Source: Phycisphaerales bacterium (GTDB lineage: Bacteria; Planctomycetota; Phycisphaerae; Phycisphaerales; UBA1924). Taken from it: a stretch of DNA of 64,000 bases. Shown in pieces: positions 45,411 to 53,949 of the stretch. The stretch covers positions 32,852-96,851 of the forward strand of contig JANQQR010000011.1 in NCBI GenBank assembly GCA_028289195.1, in the 5' to 3' direction. The notes beneath the pieces were generated by a model. The model did no database searches. It worked only from the letters and a program-made list of their open reading frames with translations, and was not told the origin of the DNA. Position numbers and translations under genes: made by a program. The stretch's first letter is position 1. Each line of letters starts with the position of its first letter.

Positions 45411-45752
45411 CTACCCCGGGAACGCGTCCGCCGCGTGCCCGATGTCCGGGTGCACCGCGAACACGCTGTCCAGGCAGGTCATCTTCAGCAGGTCCTGCAC
45501 CGGCTCGGCCACGCACGCCAGCCGGGCTTCCCCGCCGCGCTCCTTCAGGCGCTTGTGCCACTTCAGCAGCACGCCCAGACCAGCGCTGGACACGAACGGC
45601 ATCGCCGAGCAATCCACCACCATCCACTTCACGCCGGTGTCGATCATCCCGAGCACATCGCCCATCAGATCCTCGGGGATCTCGCCGTTGATCCCGCCGT
45701 CGACGTGAAGCAGCGCGATGTCATCTCGCCCGGGGTACCGCTCGATCCGCAT
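45411..45752 (-). CDS. STAS-domain protein (anti-anti-sigma factor type), copy 2
   Basis: A 113-residue paralogue of the adjacent gene. VKWMVVDCSAMPFVSSAGLGVLLKWHKRL keeps the phosphorylatable serine, and the tail CLDSVFAVHPDIGHAADAFPG matches copy 1 (LDNVFPVHQDIAEAASAF). ATG 45752 has GGAG five bases upstream and gives the same length as copy 1; a GTG at 45773 would overlap copy 3's stop. Confidence 0.9.
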   Translation of the reverse strand: MRIERYPGRDDIALLHVDGGINGEIPEDLMGDVLGMIDTGVKWMVVDCSAMPFVSSAGLGVLLKWHKRLKERGGEARLACVAEPVQDLLKMTCLDSVFAVHPDIGHAADAFPG

Positions 45753-45769
45753 CGTCGCTCCAGTCTCGC

Positions 45770-46117
45770 TCACGCGCCCGCCGCCGCGACGGCCGATTCC
45801 TCATCGTCGTGCACCGTCAGCATCTTGTCGATCCGGGTGATCTCCAGGAGCTCGACGATCAACGGGCGCAGCCCGCTGATGTGCAGCTCCCCGCCCTCCT
45901 GCCTCGCCCGCTTGTGGATCCGTATCAGCAAGGACAGGCCGACCGTCGACACGAAATCCAGCCCCGAGCACTCCACGACCACCGCGCTGTGCCCCCCGCC
46001 GATGAGCGCGAGCAGATCGTCGGCCACCTGATCAGGGGGGTCCTTGTTCAGCCGAGCATCGGCGCGCAGCACTAACACCTCTCGACCCCCGCCAGTCTGC
46101 ACACGATCGATCCGCAT
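45770..46117 (-). CDS. STAS-domain protein (anti-anti-sigma factor type), copy 3
   Basis: A 115-residue STAS domain, first in the minus-strand run. HSAVVVECSGLDFVSTVGLSLLIRIHKRA aligns with the other copies, but the presumed phosphoserine is Thr (VSTVG against VSSAG) and the glycine after the loop is Ser. It may bind a different kinase or act constitutively. Tail TRIDKMLTVHDDEESAVAAAGA is also diverged. Confidence 0.88.
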   Translation of the reverse strand: MRIDRVQTGGGREVLVLRADARLNKDPPDQVADDLLALIGGGHSAVVVECSGLDFVSTVGLSLLIRIHKRARQEGGELHISGLRPLIVELLEITRIDKMLTVHDDEESAVAAAGA

Positions 46118-46245
46118 GGAGCGCGCAGTTTACCATCCGGGGCCGGAGAATCCGGCCTTGCGCGTTGCTCCGGGCGGTTTCCGGGCTATGTTCTCTCTAT
46201 AGGCGGTGCGCAGACGCGCCCCGCCCGAGGGAGATCACCAGAATT

Positions 46246-46896
46246 ATGAGCCCGAAGAGATCGACGTGTGTTGGCAAGGCCGTGGCCCTCGGAGCGCTGA
46301 TCGGTGCCGCGGCACCCAGCGCCCACGCCGGAGCCCAGCTCGAGTTGCAGTTGTTCGACGTCCAGTCGGTGGACTTCGCCGGCGACCCCGACAACTTCGT
46401 CGCCCAGGTCGACGCCGCCAGCGCGCTCGGCCTCTCCGCCGGCACGCCCCTCACGGTTGTGTCGGTCGGCTGGGAGATGAACATCGAGGCATTCGCTCCG
46501 AGCTGGAGGTCGGACCTCATCGCGCTGTTCACCGACAGCACCCAGACCATCACCGACGCGTTCGCCGTGCGCCCCGCCGCAGCCTTCAATTCCCCCGGCA
46601 TCTCCGACCACTCGAGCGGTGGGCAGATCCTCCTCGCCGATGTCGGTCTCCCCGATCTGAATCTCTTCGATGGCGAGTTCGTCGTCGAGTTCTACGAGTT
46701 CTTCGCCGACGCCCTCGACGAGAACGAGGGATTCTGGAACGGATCGATCACCCTCGGCTTCGAGGAAGACGCTCCGCGCGACGGCCTCGTGCAGTTGGGC
46801 GACGTCGACCAGGGCGAGCCCATCCCGCTCCCGAGCGCCGCCGCGATGGGCATCTCAGCCCTCGCACTGATCGCCGCGCGTCGCCGGCGCGCGTAG
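46246..46896 (+). CDS. Secreted protein with PEP-CTERM-like sorting signal
   Basis: A 216-residue protein with signal peptide (VGKAVALGALIGAAAPSAHA) and a beta-rich body. The C-terminus IPLPSAAAMGISALALIAARRRRA has the proline motif, helix and arginine cluster expected of an exosortase substrate. Body sequence (LTVVSVGWEMNIEAFAPSW, SSGGQILLADVGLPDLNLFDGEFVVEFYEFFAD) matches no family I know. It is transcribed divergently from the STAS operon. Confidence 0.8.
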   Translation: MSPKRSTCVGKAVALGALIGAAAPSAHAGAQLELQLFDVQSVDFAGDPDNFVAQVDAASALGLSAGTPLTVVSVGWEMNIEAFAPSWRSDLIALFTDSTQTITDAFAVRPAAAFNSPGISDHSSGGQILLADVGLPDLNLFDGEFVVEFYEFFADALDENEGFWNGSITLGFEEDAPRDGLVQLGDVDQGEPIPLPSAAAMGISALALIAARRRRA

Positions 46897-46991
46897 GTGC
46901 AGAGCCTGCACTGTCCCGATGCATCCCCGCCCCGCGCGGTATCGTGCGCGCATGTCCCCGCGTCTCCGGAGGGGTAGGGAGAGCGACAGCG

Positions 46992-47819
46992 ATGGCCAAG
47001 AAGGCGAAGGCGTCCAGCGAAAAGAAAGCCGAGCTCGAATCCCTCGACGATCGCGAGTATGAAAAAGAGCTCAAGCGCCTCCAGGGAGAACTCGTCCAGC
47101 TCCAATTGTGGGTGAAGACCACCGGCGCCCGGGCGATCGTGGTGTTCGAAGGACGAGACGCCGCCGGCAAGGGCGGCGCCATCAAGCGCATCACCGAGCG
47201 GGTCAGCTCGCGGGTCTTCCGCGTCGTCGCCCTCCCGACACCGACAGAGCGCGAGAAGAGCCAGATGTACGCCCAGCGATACATGCAGCACTTCCCCGCC
47301 GCCGGAGAGGTCGTCCTGTTCGATCGCAGCTGGTACAACCGCGTCGGCGTCGAACGCGTCATGGGCTTCTGCACCGAGCAGGACGTCAAGGACTTCTTCG
47401 AGTTCTGCCCGATCTTCGAGCGGATGATCGTCCGCGCCGGGATCCGTCTCATCAAGTACTGGTTCGACGTCAACAAGGAAGAGCAGGAGAAGCGATTCCG
47501 CGACCGCATCAAGGACCCGCGCAAGACCTGGAAACTCAGCCCCATGGACGTCGAGTCGTACCGGCGCTGGTACGAATACTCGCGCGCGCGCGACGAGATG
47601 CTCGACAAAACGGACACCGAGCACGGCCCCTGGCGCCTCGTGCACGCCAACGACAAGCGCCGCGCACGCCTGAACTGCATCGCCGACCTGCTCTCGCACT
47701 TCCCCTACGAGAACATCCCCAGGCCCGCAGTCGTCCTCGGCGAGCGCGAGACGCGCCACGCCTACGACGACACCAAGGGCATGGCCAAGCGCCGCTGGAT
47801 CCCCGACGTCCTGGGCTGA
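46992..47819 (+). CDS. ppk2: Polyphosphate kinase 2
   Basis: A 275-residue class-I-type PPK2. Walker A FEGRDAAGKGGAIKRI, the lid and Walker B segment VLFDRSWYNRVGVERVMGFC, and KYWFDVNKEEQEKRF and HGPWRLVHANDKRRARLN are the family signature. The enzyme transfers phosphate between polyphosphate and nucleoside diphosphates; class I members mostly make GTP or ATP from polyphosphate. A polybasic N-terminus (MAKKAKASSEKK) precedes the domain. No ppk1 or ppx is seen. Confidence 0.95.
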   Translation: MAKKAKASSEKKAELESLDDREYEKELKRLQGELVQLQLWVKTTGARAIVVFEGRDAAGKGGAIKRITERVSSRVFRVVALPTPTEREKSQMYAQRYMQHFPAAGEVVLFDRSWYNRVGVERVMGFCTEQDVKDFFEFCPIFERMIVRAGIRLIKYWFDVNKEEQEKRFRDRIKDPRKTWKLSPMDVESYRRWYEYSRARDEMLDKTDTEHGPWRLVHANDKRRARLNCIADLLSHFPYENIPRPAVVLGERETRHAYDDTKGMAKRRWIPDVLG

Positions 47820-48065
47820 CACCCGCCCGGACGCCCAGTTCGCCCGGATTCCGCGCCATCTCCCGATGGATCCTGCCGAGCAACCCCCCTCACAAGGTGT
47901 GTCGATCGGCGTGGCAGCGCCCAGGCTCGCCAGCGGGTTCCTGGCCCGGATCTCCCGCGAGAAACCCGCAAAAAACCGCGATCCGGCTGTCATCCCCGGC
48001 CCGGCGTTCACGCATGAACCCCCGGAAACCAAGACCACGCACCAGCCCACGCCAAGGAGACCGCG

Positions 48066-48905
48066 ATGTCTGCAATCGCCCAGCCAGTGCCGACCCCGGG
48101 AGAAGCCAACTCCGCAATCGCCCGCGCCGCCGTGTTCGCCTACGGCACCGTGTCCTACCTGGCCTTCTTCTTCGTGTTCCTCTACGCGATCGCGTTCGTC
48201 GCGCCCGGGGGCTCCACCATCGTCCCCAAGGCGATCGACGACGGCCCCATCCTCCCGATCCTCCCCGCGCTCGGGATCAACGCCGTGCTGCTCGTGCTGT
48301 TCGTCGTGCAGCACACCATCATGGCCCGCCCGGCGTTCAAGCAGTGGATCACCCGCTACATCCCCAAGCCGGTCGAGCGCAGCACCTTTGTCATCGCCGC
48401 CAGCGCCTGCCTCGCGCTGCTGTTCTGGCTCTGGAAGCCCCAGCCCCAGATCGTCTGGGACGTCAGCCACATCCCCGTGCTCAACATCGGCCTCACCGCG
48501 ATCTGCCTCGCCGGATTCGGCATCGTGCTCTACTCCAGCTTCCTCATCAACCACTTCGATCTCTTCGGCCTGCGCCAGGTCTGGCTCGCCGCCAAGAACA
48601 AGGACTACTCCTACATCCCATTCCGCATCCGAGGCATCTACAAGATGGTGCGCCACCCGCTGATGCTCGGGTTCCTCATCGCCTTCTGGACGACGCCCAC
48701 CATGACCGTCGGCCACCTCTTCTTCGCCGCCATGACCACCGGCTACATCTTCTTCGGCGTCTACATGGAAGAGCGCGACCTCATCAGCCACTTCGGCGAG
48801 CGCTACCTCCAGTACAAAAAGCAGGTCCGCGGCATCATCCCCCTCCCCAAGAAAGCCCCCGAGGGCGCCATCGACCTGACCGACACCAAAGGCGGTGCCC
48901 TGTGA
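48066..48905 (+). CDS. MddA-like methanethiol S-methyltransferase (NnrU/isoprenylcysteine methyltransferase superfamily)
   Basis: A 279-residue membrane protein with about six helices and an AAGGAGA ribosome site. NAVLLVLFVVQHTIMARPAFK, SSFLINHFDLFGLRQVW and MVRHPLMLGFLIAFW are features I associate with MddA, which methylates methanethiol to dimethyl sulfide. MVRHP..LG is the superfamily's SAM-binding motif, followed by YMEERDLISHFGERYLQYKKQV. NnrU-type relatives are an alternative. A tiny gene overlaps its stop. Confidence 0.75.
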   Translation: MSAIAQPVPTPGEANSAIARAAVFAYGTVSYLAFFFVFLYAIAFVAPGGSTIVPKAIDDGPILPILPALGINAVLLVLFVVQHTIMARPAFKQWITRYIPKPVERSTFVIAASACLALLFWLWKPQPQIVWDVSHIPVLNIGLTAICLAGFGIVLYSSFLINHFDLFGLRQVWLAAKNKDYSYIPFRIRGIYKMVRHPLMLGFLIAFWTTPTMTVGHLFFAAMTTGYIFFGVYMEERDLISHFGERYLQYKKQVRGIIPLPKKAPEGAIDLTDTKGGAL

Positions 48906-49024
48906 CCCCCGTCGCCCGCTCCGCCCGGCGCGCCGGCGACCTCGGCCTCACGCTCTTGGTCGTCAAGGGCTCCGCCTGGCTCGCCATCGCCGCCGGCAGC
49001 GCCATGTGCGCCTGGTCGATCTAG
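48902..49024 (+). CDS. Tiny single-helix membrane protein coupled to the methyltransferase
   Basis: A 40-residue frame starting GTG, overlapping the preceding stop by four bases (GTGA). The product is basic at its start (TPVARSARRAGDLG) and then has one hydrophobic helix (LTLLVVKGSAWLAIAAG) ending CAWSI. It is followed closely by a strong terminator hairpin, which supports its being the last gene of this transcript. Function unknown. Confidence 0.55.
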   Translation: MTPVARSARRAGDLGLTLLVVKGSAWLAIAAGSAMCAWSI

Positions 49025-49056
49025 CCGGCCCACGCAGAACCCGATCTCCCGAGCAG

Positions 49057-49092
49057 CAACGGGCGCCCACAAAGCGTGGACGCCCGTTGTTG
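49057..49092 (+). terminator. Terminator after the methyltransferase/tiny ORF pair
   Basis: CAACGGGCG (49057-49065) pairs with CGCCCGTTG (49081-49089), with an inner CCAC/GTGG extension. It is followed by the T-rich TTGTTTG. Confidence 0.75.
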
Positions 49093-49183
49093 TTTGCGCG
49101 CGTTCTCCACATCCGGTGACAGGAATTACCAGCCCGCGCGTCTTGTGGGCTGCACCACGTTCCGCACGGTGCAGGAGGCCCGC

Positions 49184-50497
49184 ATGCCACGACGCCGCAC
49201 CGTCCTCGTCGCGCTCCTCGCTCTCGGCGTTGCCGCGCCCGCAGGCGCACAGCAAGCGGCGCCCGCCCGCCTGAGCGGCCACGTCCACTACAAGCACGGC
49301 TCGTGGCCGATCCGAGTCCAGACCGGCCAGCCTCCGATCGAGCGAGCCTCCCTCGACTTCCCGGCCCTCGGCCTGGCCGGGCTCGAAGCGCCCGCGCGCG
49401 AGGCCGACGGCGCGCTCATCGTCGAGCTCCCGTTCGGCCTCGGCGAGCAAACGCTGGCATGGTCCGCCGGCGCCTTCCGCACGACCGCCTCGCCGGAAGA
49501 CCCCGATGCCATCGCAGTCGTGCTCAACCCCGACCACTCACCCGCGCCCGCCGGGTTCCCGATGTCGTTCGACAGCGACGGCGTCGATCTCCGCGCCACG
49601 CTGTACGTGCCCCATCGGTCGGGCGACGAACCCCTTCCTCCCCTGGTCGTCGTCGGCCACGGCGCCGGACCCGACACGCGCACCAAGCCCGAGTACGCCT
49701 TCTGGGCCGCCCACCTCACGCGCCTGGGCTACGCCACGCTGCTCTACGACAAACGCGGCTTCGGCGAGTCCGATGGCGACCCCGATGCAGCCGACATCGC
49801 GCAGCTCTCCCGCGATCTTGTCAGTGCAGTGAACGCCGGCGCGCACAGCCCGCACATCGACCCCGAACGCATCGCGCTGCTGGGCCACAGCCAGTTCGGA
49901 TGGACCGCCACCCGCGCCTGCCGCGACCTGGAGGGCATCGATGCGCTGGTGCTCATCGCCGCGCCCGCCGTCGACCCCGTCACGCTCGAATCACGCGTGC
50001 TCTTCGACCAGCTCCGGCGCGCCGGGATCCGGGGCGACGACCTCGCCGACGCCAAGGCCTACGTCCGCCTCTACTTCGCCGCATCTCGATACCCCAAGCT
50101 GTTCGACGCGCTCATCGAAGTCGCCCGCGACGCGGAGGGCTCGCCCTGGATCGAGCAGGTCCCCGTGCCGAGCGATCCGAGCGACTTCGAGTGGTGGGGG
50201 CGCCACAGCGTGCTCGACCCCTCAGACGACATCAGCGAGCTCGCAATGCCCGTGTTTCTCGCGTGCGGCTGGAACGACACAGTCGCGACCCCCGAGCTCA
50301 ACGCCCTGCGCTACGAGAACCTGATCCGCAGCAGCGAGGGCGCCACACTCGAACTCTGGATCGCCGATGAAGCGAACCACCGCCTCGAGGTGCCCGCCGG
50401 CATGGTCGACGGGGCGTTCCGCTTCCCCCAACTCGCCCCCGGGTTCCTCGAACGCATCGACCGCTTCCTCGCCGAGCACCTCGGCGCCGGTTCCTGA
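49184..50497 (+). CDS. Secreted alpha/beta hydrolase
   Basis: A 437-residue protein starting at ATG 49184 with AGGAGG five bases upstream and signal peptide VLVALLALGVAAPAGAQ. After a beta-rich N-terminal region, the hydrolase core shows VVVGHGAGPDTRTKPEYAFW, LLYDKRGFGESDGDP and nucleophile GHSQFG near residue 230. The histidine is near ADEANHRLEVP. Similar to bacterial dienelactone-hydrolase/esterase-like exported hydrolases; the substrate is unknown. Confidence 0.87.
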   Translation: MPRRRTVLVALLALGVAAPAGAQQAAPARLSGHVHYKHGSWPIRVQTGQPPIERASLDFPALGLAGLEAPAREADGALIVELPFGLGEQTLAWSAGAFRTTASPEDPDAIAVVLNPDHSPAPAGFPMSFDSDGVDLRATLYVPHRSGDEPLPPLVVVGHGAGPDTRTKPEYAFWAAHLTRLGYATLLYDKRGFGESDGDPDAADIAQLSRDLVSAVNAGAHSPHIDPERIALLGHSQFGWTATRACRDLEGIDALVLIAAPAVDPVTLESRVLFDQLRRAGIRGDDLADAKAYVRLYFAASRYPKLFDALIEVARDAEGSPWIEQVPVPSDPSDFEWWGRHSVLDPSDDISELAMPVFLACGWNDTVATPELNALRYENLIRSSEGATLELWIADEANHRLEVPAGMVDGAFRFPQLAPGFLERIDRFLAEHLGAGS

Positions 50498-50505
50498 GCG
50501 GATCG

Positions 50506-51471
50506 CTACTCGTTTCCTTGCGTGAACTGTGCGCGCATCATCGGCGCCAGACGATCCGAGACCATCAGCACCTCGGGCTTGTCCTTGCGCAGCGCGACGC
50601 GCCACCCGTCGAACGCCTCGACCTCATCGGACACGTGCACCGGCTCGCCGAACGCCCGGACCAGCGCCGCGCGCACCCGATCCTCCTCGCCCTTCCCTGT
50701 GAGGATCCACGCCAGCTCCAGGCGACCGTCACCGAAGACGGCTTCGACCTTCCGCGCCATCCCCGCGTACTCGATCCCGAAGCAGTCGATCTGCACCTGC
50801 GAGTCCGGCCGGGTCGGCAGCCACGCCGGGCTGATCTCGCGGCGCATCGTGAACGCGCTGGCAGACTCCAGCTCGGGCTCCAGTGCTTCGATCGTCTCGC
50901 CGAAGCGGAGCACCGCCGGGCGTTCGGCCGACTCTGTAAATCGCTCGGGAGCGCTCGTGTCGAGCAGCGGGTTCGACCACAGGAACAGGTTCGCGTGCAT
51001 CGATGCGTCGCTGAGCACCCACGCTCGCTCGGCGTCGGCCTGCACCACGACCCCGGACGCCGGATACAGCGTGCGCCCCGCGAACGATCCCGCGGCCTCG
51101 CCCGCGATCGCGCCGAGCGCCACCGCTCCGGCGCCGTGCGCCTCCACGAGATGCAGCTCGCCGTCTCCGAATGAGAACGCTGCTCCCTCGATCGTCTCGC
51201 CGCCGCCGGTCCGCAGATCGCTGCAGATCAGGTGGCTCTCGGTCGCGGACGCGAACGGCAGGTGGGCGCTGTCGGACTCGACGAGGCGCACGGATCCGCA
51301 AAGGGGTTCCAGCGCCTCTCGCACGTCATCGACCGGGTCGCCCATCCGGATATCACCGAGCGCCCCGCCCAGGATCGCGCCGCGCGCATCCTCGCCGGGA
51401 CCCTGGCAGCTGCCCACCGCCGCAACGCCCATCCAGAGCGCCTTCGTCCACCGTTTCCATCCAAAGCCCAT
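50506..51471 (-). CDS. Hypothetical lipoprotein-like secreted protein
   Basis: A 321-residue protein with N-terminal signal of lipoprotein type (WMGVAAVGSCQG). The body has no family I recognise; GALGDIRMGDPVDDVREALEPLC and a later VRAALVRAFGEPVHVSDEVEAFDGWRVALRKD show a repeated 'RMGDPVDDV / AFGEPV' pattern. This suggests two related alpha/beta halves, as in small proteins that judge a 'signal' over a baseline. It converges with the hydrolase gene upstream. Confidence 0.65.
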   Translation of the reverse strand: MGFGWKRWTKALWMGVAAVGSCQGPGEDARGAILGGALGDIRMGDPVDDVREALEPLCGSVRLVESDSAHLPFASATESHLICSDLRTGGGETIEGAAFSFGDGELHLVEAHGAGAVALGAIAGEAAGSFAGRTLYPASGVVVQADAERAWVLSDASMHANLFLWSNPLLDTSAPERFTESAERPAVLRFGETIEALEPELESASAFTMRREISPAWLPTRPDSQVQIDCFGIEYAGMARKVEAVFGDGRLELAWILTGKGEEDRVRAALVRAFGEPVHVSDEVEAFDGWRVALRKDKPEVLMVSDRLAPMMRAQFTQGNE

Positions 51472-51586
51472 GGCGATCCTCCGTCGTTCAGCGACCCGAA
51501 CCGGTCGCCCTCAACAAGAATGGACGAGACTCCGAGGTGTTACAGGCATTCCGCGGGAGCCGCGTGCCGAGCGCGCTCCAGCCCGA

Positions 51587-51625
51587 AACCCAAACCGCCC
51601 CGCGATGCTCGGTCGCGGGGCGGTT
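51587..51625 (-). terminator. Terminator of the minus-strand small membrane protein gene
   Basis: Perfect 13-base stem: AACCGCCCCGCGA (51593-51605) and TCGCGGGGCGGTT (51613-51625), seven-base loop. On the minus strand it is followed by TTTGGGTTT. It lies 40 bases past the stop at 51665. Confidence 0.75.
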
Positions 51626-51664
51626 CTGTTGATCTGGTTCGCTTTCCGTTCGAGGGTCGCGGGC

Positions 51665-51937
51665 TCAGAGCGCCGTCGCATCCTCGGCGCGGATGATCCG
51701 CTCGGCATCCTCGGGAGAGATCGACCCCTCGGCCATGTAGGCCGCGAGGTCGCGCTTGGTCTTCTGCTTCTGCTTCTCCACGGCGTACCACGACCCCGTG
51801 CCGGCCACGATGCCGGTGATCGCGATGGCGCCGATGAAGATGAAGACGATCAGCGTCTTGCCCGACTCGCCGTTGATATCGAGGTTGGCGAGGCTCGGGC
51901 CCCAATCTGCTACTGCCTGGAGGCTCTTATCGATCAT
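51665..51937 (-). CDS. Small membrane protein with conserved SHOCT-like C-terminal motif, copy 1
   Basis: A 90-residue protein: an N-terminal amphipathic part, one membrane helix (TLIVFIFIGAIAITGIVAG), then a basic coiled region and the tail TKRDLAAYMAEGSISPEDAERII. The same tail is found in the gene at 57562. The shape 'short helix, GSIS-P/T-EDAER, helix' resembles SHOCT-type oligomerisation tails. No function known. ATG 51937 has GAGGG upstream; a GTG at 51979 would extend it by 14 residues. Confidence 0.75.
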   Translation of the reverse strand: MIDKSLQAVADWGPSLANLDINGESGKTLIVFIFIGAIAITGIVAGTGSWYAVEKQKQKTKRDLAAYMAEGSISPEDAERIIRAEDATAL

Positions 51938-52008
51938 TGCTCCGCCCTCGGTCTCTGGGTTCCAATTCAGGTGTCTCACCTATTCATAGGAATCGGCACC
52001 GGGGGATT

Positions 52009-52752
52009 TCACCCTGCATTCTCGGCCCTCCGACGCCTCCAGGCGAAGGCGCCAGCCATCGAGAGCCCCAGCATCGAGATCGGAGCCGGCCCGGGGATCT
52101 CCACGACCGTCATCGGGCCGTCGGCGGGGATCCAATTCTGGCCGCCGTCCACCGACAGCTCGAAGAAGATGCTGAAGAAGCTGTCGATGACGAACCCCCC
52201 CGTCCGGTCCGCGAGCGTCTCCGGCGCGATGGTGTTCCACCCCAGCGAATCCAGCGTCGGGCTCTCCCTGAGCATCCAGCCCTGGGGAAGCGTCGGGCTC
52301 GTGAGCGACAGCGCCACCAGTTCGGTGTCAAACGACTGCATCGTCGTCGGCCCGCCATTGCCCACGGCGCCCATCATGTTGAACTCCATGCGCGTCATCG
52401 CCACCGAGTGACGGCGCCCCGGGTCGACACCGCGCTTCAGCGTGAGATCACCAACCGAATCCAGCGAGACCGCGACGATCATCCCCGGCTCCGGGAACAT
52501 GTCGCTCTCGTTCCCCGGAGGCTGCGTCAGCGACAGCGACAACAACTCGACGTCCAGACCCGTCGCCGGGTCGGCGTTCGGGAAGGTCACCGAATCGGTG
52601 CTCAGCGGGAACACCGCAGTGTGATAGAACGGGATGATCCGAGGGCGAGCCAGCGCCGTCGGCGCACCCGCGCTCGCCACCACAGCCGCCGCGCACAACA
52701 CACACACGCTCGCGCGCCGGCGCGCGGGTCCGTAGGTCCTGGTCTGTCCCAT
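52009..52752 (-). CDS. Secreted protein with PEP-CTERM-like sorting signal
   Basis: A 247-residue protein; ATG 52752 follows GGAGGAAG, with a signal peptide (ASVCVLCAAAVVASAGAPTALA). The body is beta-rich with two similar segments around 'LDVELLSLSLTQPPGNESDM' and 'TELVALSLTSPTLPQGWM', suggesting an internal repeat. It ends EIPGPAPISMLGLSMAGAFAWRRRRAENAG, a recognisable exosortase-type signal. Function unknown. It is the next gene on the minus strand after the small membrane protein. Confidence 0.8.
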   Translation of the reverse strand: MGQTRTYGPARRRASVCVLCAAAVVASAGAPTALARPRIIPFYHTAVFPLSTDSVTFPNADPATGLDVELLSLSLTQPPGNESDMFPEPGMIVAVSLDSVGDLTLKRGVDPGRRHSVAMTRMEFNMMGAVGNGGPTTMQSFDTELVALSLTSPTLPQGWMLRESPTLDSLGWNTIAPETLADRTGGFVIDSFFSIFFELSVDGGQNWIPADGPMTVVEIPGPAPISMLGLSMAGAFAWRRRRAENAG

Positions 52753-52979
52753 CGACGTGCTTCCTCCTTCTGCCCGCCCCGGAGCAATCCCCACCGGCCC
52801 GGCGCGACCCTCAGAAGAGGGGCCCCCGCGCCTCACCGGCCCCTTCAAGGTACCCCGCGCCCGGACCCCGGGCCAGAAGGAATCCCTGCGTTCACGACGA
52901 TCGGGCCACCCGACCTATGCTCACGGACCCCGCCCCAGAGCCCCGGGCGGCAATCGGGCGGGACGGAATCGAGGTGGTC

Positions 52980-53936
52980 ATGCGGGTAGCGATCTTCGGA
53001 ACGGGCGCCGTCGGCGCCGAGTTCGGTGCGCTCCTCCTCCGGGAGGGCAACGATGTCTCCTTCGTCGCGCGCGGCGCACAGCTCGACGCGATCACCACCC
53101 GAGGCATACGCGTCCAGCGCCCGGACGACCCCTTCGAAACCGGACCGGTCACCGCCAGCGACGACCCCGCGGCCCTCGGCCAGGCCGACGCCGTGCTCCT
53201 GTGCGTGAAGGCGTGGCAGGTCGAGGAGGCCGGAGCGCGCATGGGCCCGCTCATCGGCCCGAGCACCGGAGTCGTCACGATGCAGAACGGCGTCGAAGCC
53301 CCCGAGCAGCTCGCGCGCACGATCGGCGCCGAACACGTCCTCCCGGGCATCGCCCGCGTGCTCGCCGCGATGGGCGGACCGGGCGTCGTGCAGGACGCCG
53401 GCTTCCCCCCGGCCGTGCACCTCGCAGAGTTCGACGCCTCCCAGAGCGATCGCGCCAAATCGATCGCCCGCACCATGACGAGCGCCGGCATCGGCACCAA
53501 GGTCGTCCCCGACATCCACCACCAGATGTGGCGCAAGCTGATGTTCATCACCAGCATGTCCAGCGTCGGCGCGATCACCCGCGCGCCCAAGGGCGTGTTC
53601 TTCGAGGTCGACGAGACCCGGGCCATGGTCGAAGCGCTCATGCGCGAGATCGAAGCCGTCGGACGCGCCGCCGGCATCGAATGGGCCGGCGACCCCGTGG
53701 CGGAGACCATGGAGTTCATCACCGGACTCACGCCCAGCGCAACCATGAGCATGCAGCGCGACATCATGGCCGGGCGCCCCAGCGAACTCGAAGCCCAGAC
53801 AGGCGTCGTTATGCGCAAGGGTCGCGAGTTCGGCGTGCCCACACCCGTCACCGACGTGATCTACGCCTCGCTCCTCTGCGCCGAACGCGTGGCGCGGGGG
53901 CAGGTCGAAGCGCCCGAGCCGGCGTTCGCCACCTGA
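52980..53936 (+). CDS. Ketopantoate reductase-family oxidoreductase (PanE/ApbA-like)
   Basis: A 318-residue Rossmann protein beginning MRVAIFGTGAVGAEFGALL (NADPH-binding GxGxxG). It has TMQNGVEAPEQL (the conserved QNG) and IHHQMWRKLMFITSMSSVGAITRAP (the catalytic lysine region). Ser/Asp of the C-terminal helical domain follow (TMSMQRDIMAGRPSELE). True PanE reduces ketopantoate in pantothenate synthesis; many homologues act on other 2-oxo acids, and no panB or panC is nearby. ATG 52980 has GAGG five bases upstream. Confidence 0.88.
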   Translation: MRVAIFGTGAVGAEFGALLLREGNDVSFVARGAQLDAITTRGIRVQRPDDPFETGPVTASDDPAALGQADAVLLCVKAWQVEEAGARMGPLIGPSTGVVTMQNGVEAPEQLARTIGAEHVLPGIARVLAAMGGPGVVQDAGFPPAVHLAEFDASQSDRAKSIARTMTSAGIGTKVVPDIHHQMWRKLMFITSMSSVGAITRAPKGVFFEVDETRAMVEALMREIEAVGRAAGIEWAGDPVAETMEFITGLTPSATMSMQRDIMAGRPSELEAQTGVVMRKGREFGVPTPVTDVIYASLLCAERVARGQVEAPEPAFAT

Positions 53937-53949
53937 GCCCGGCCCGCGC

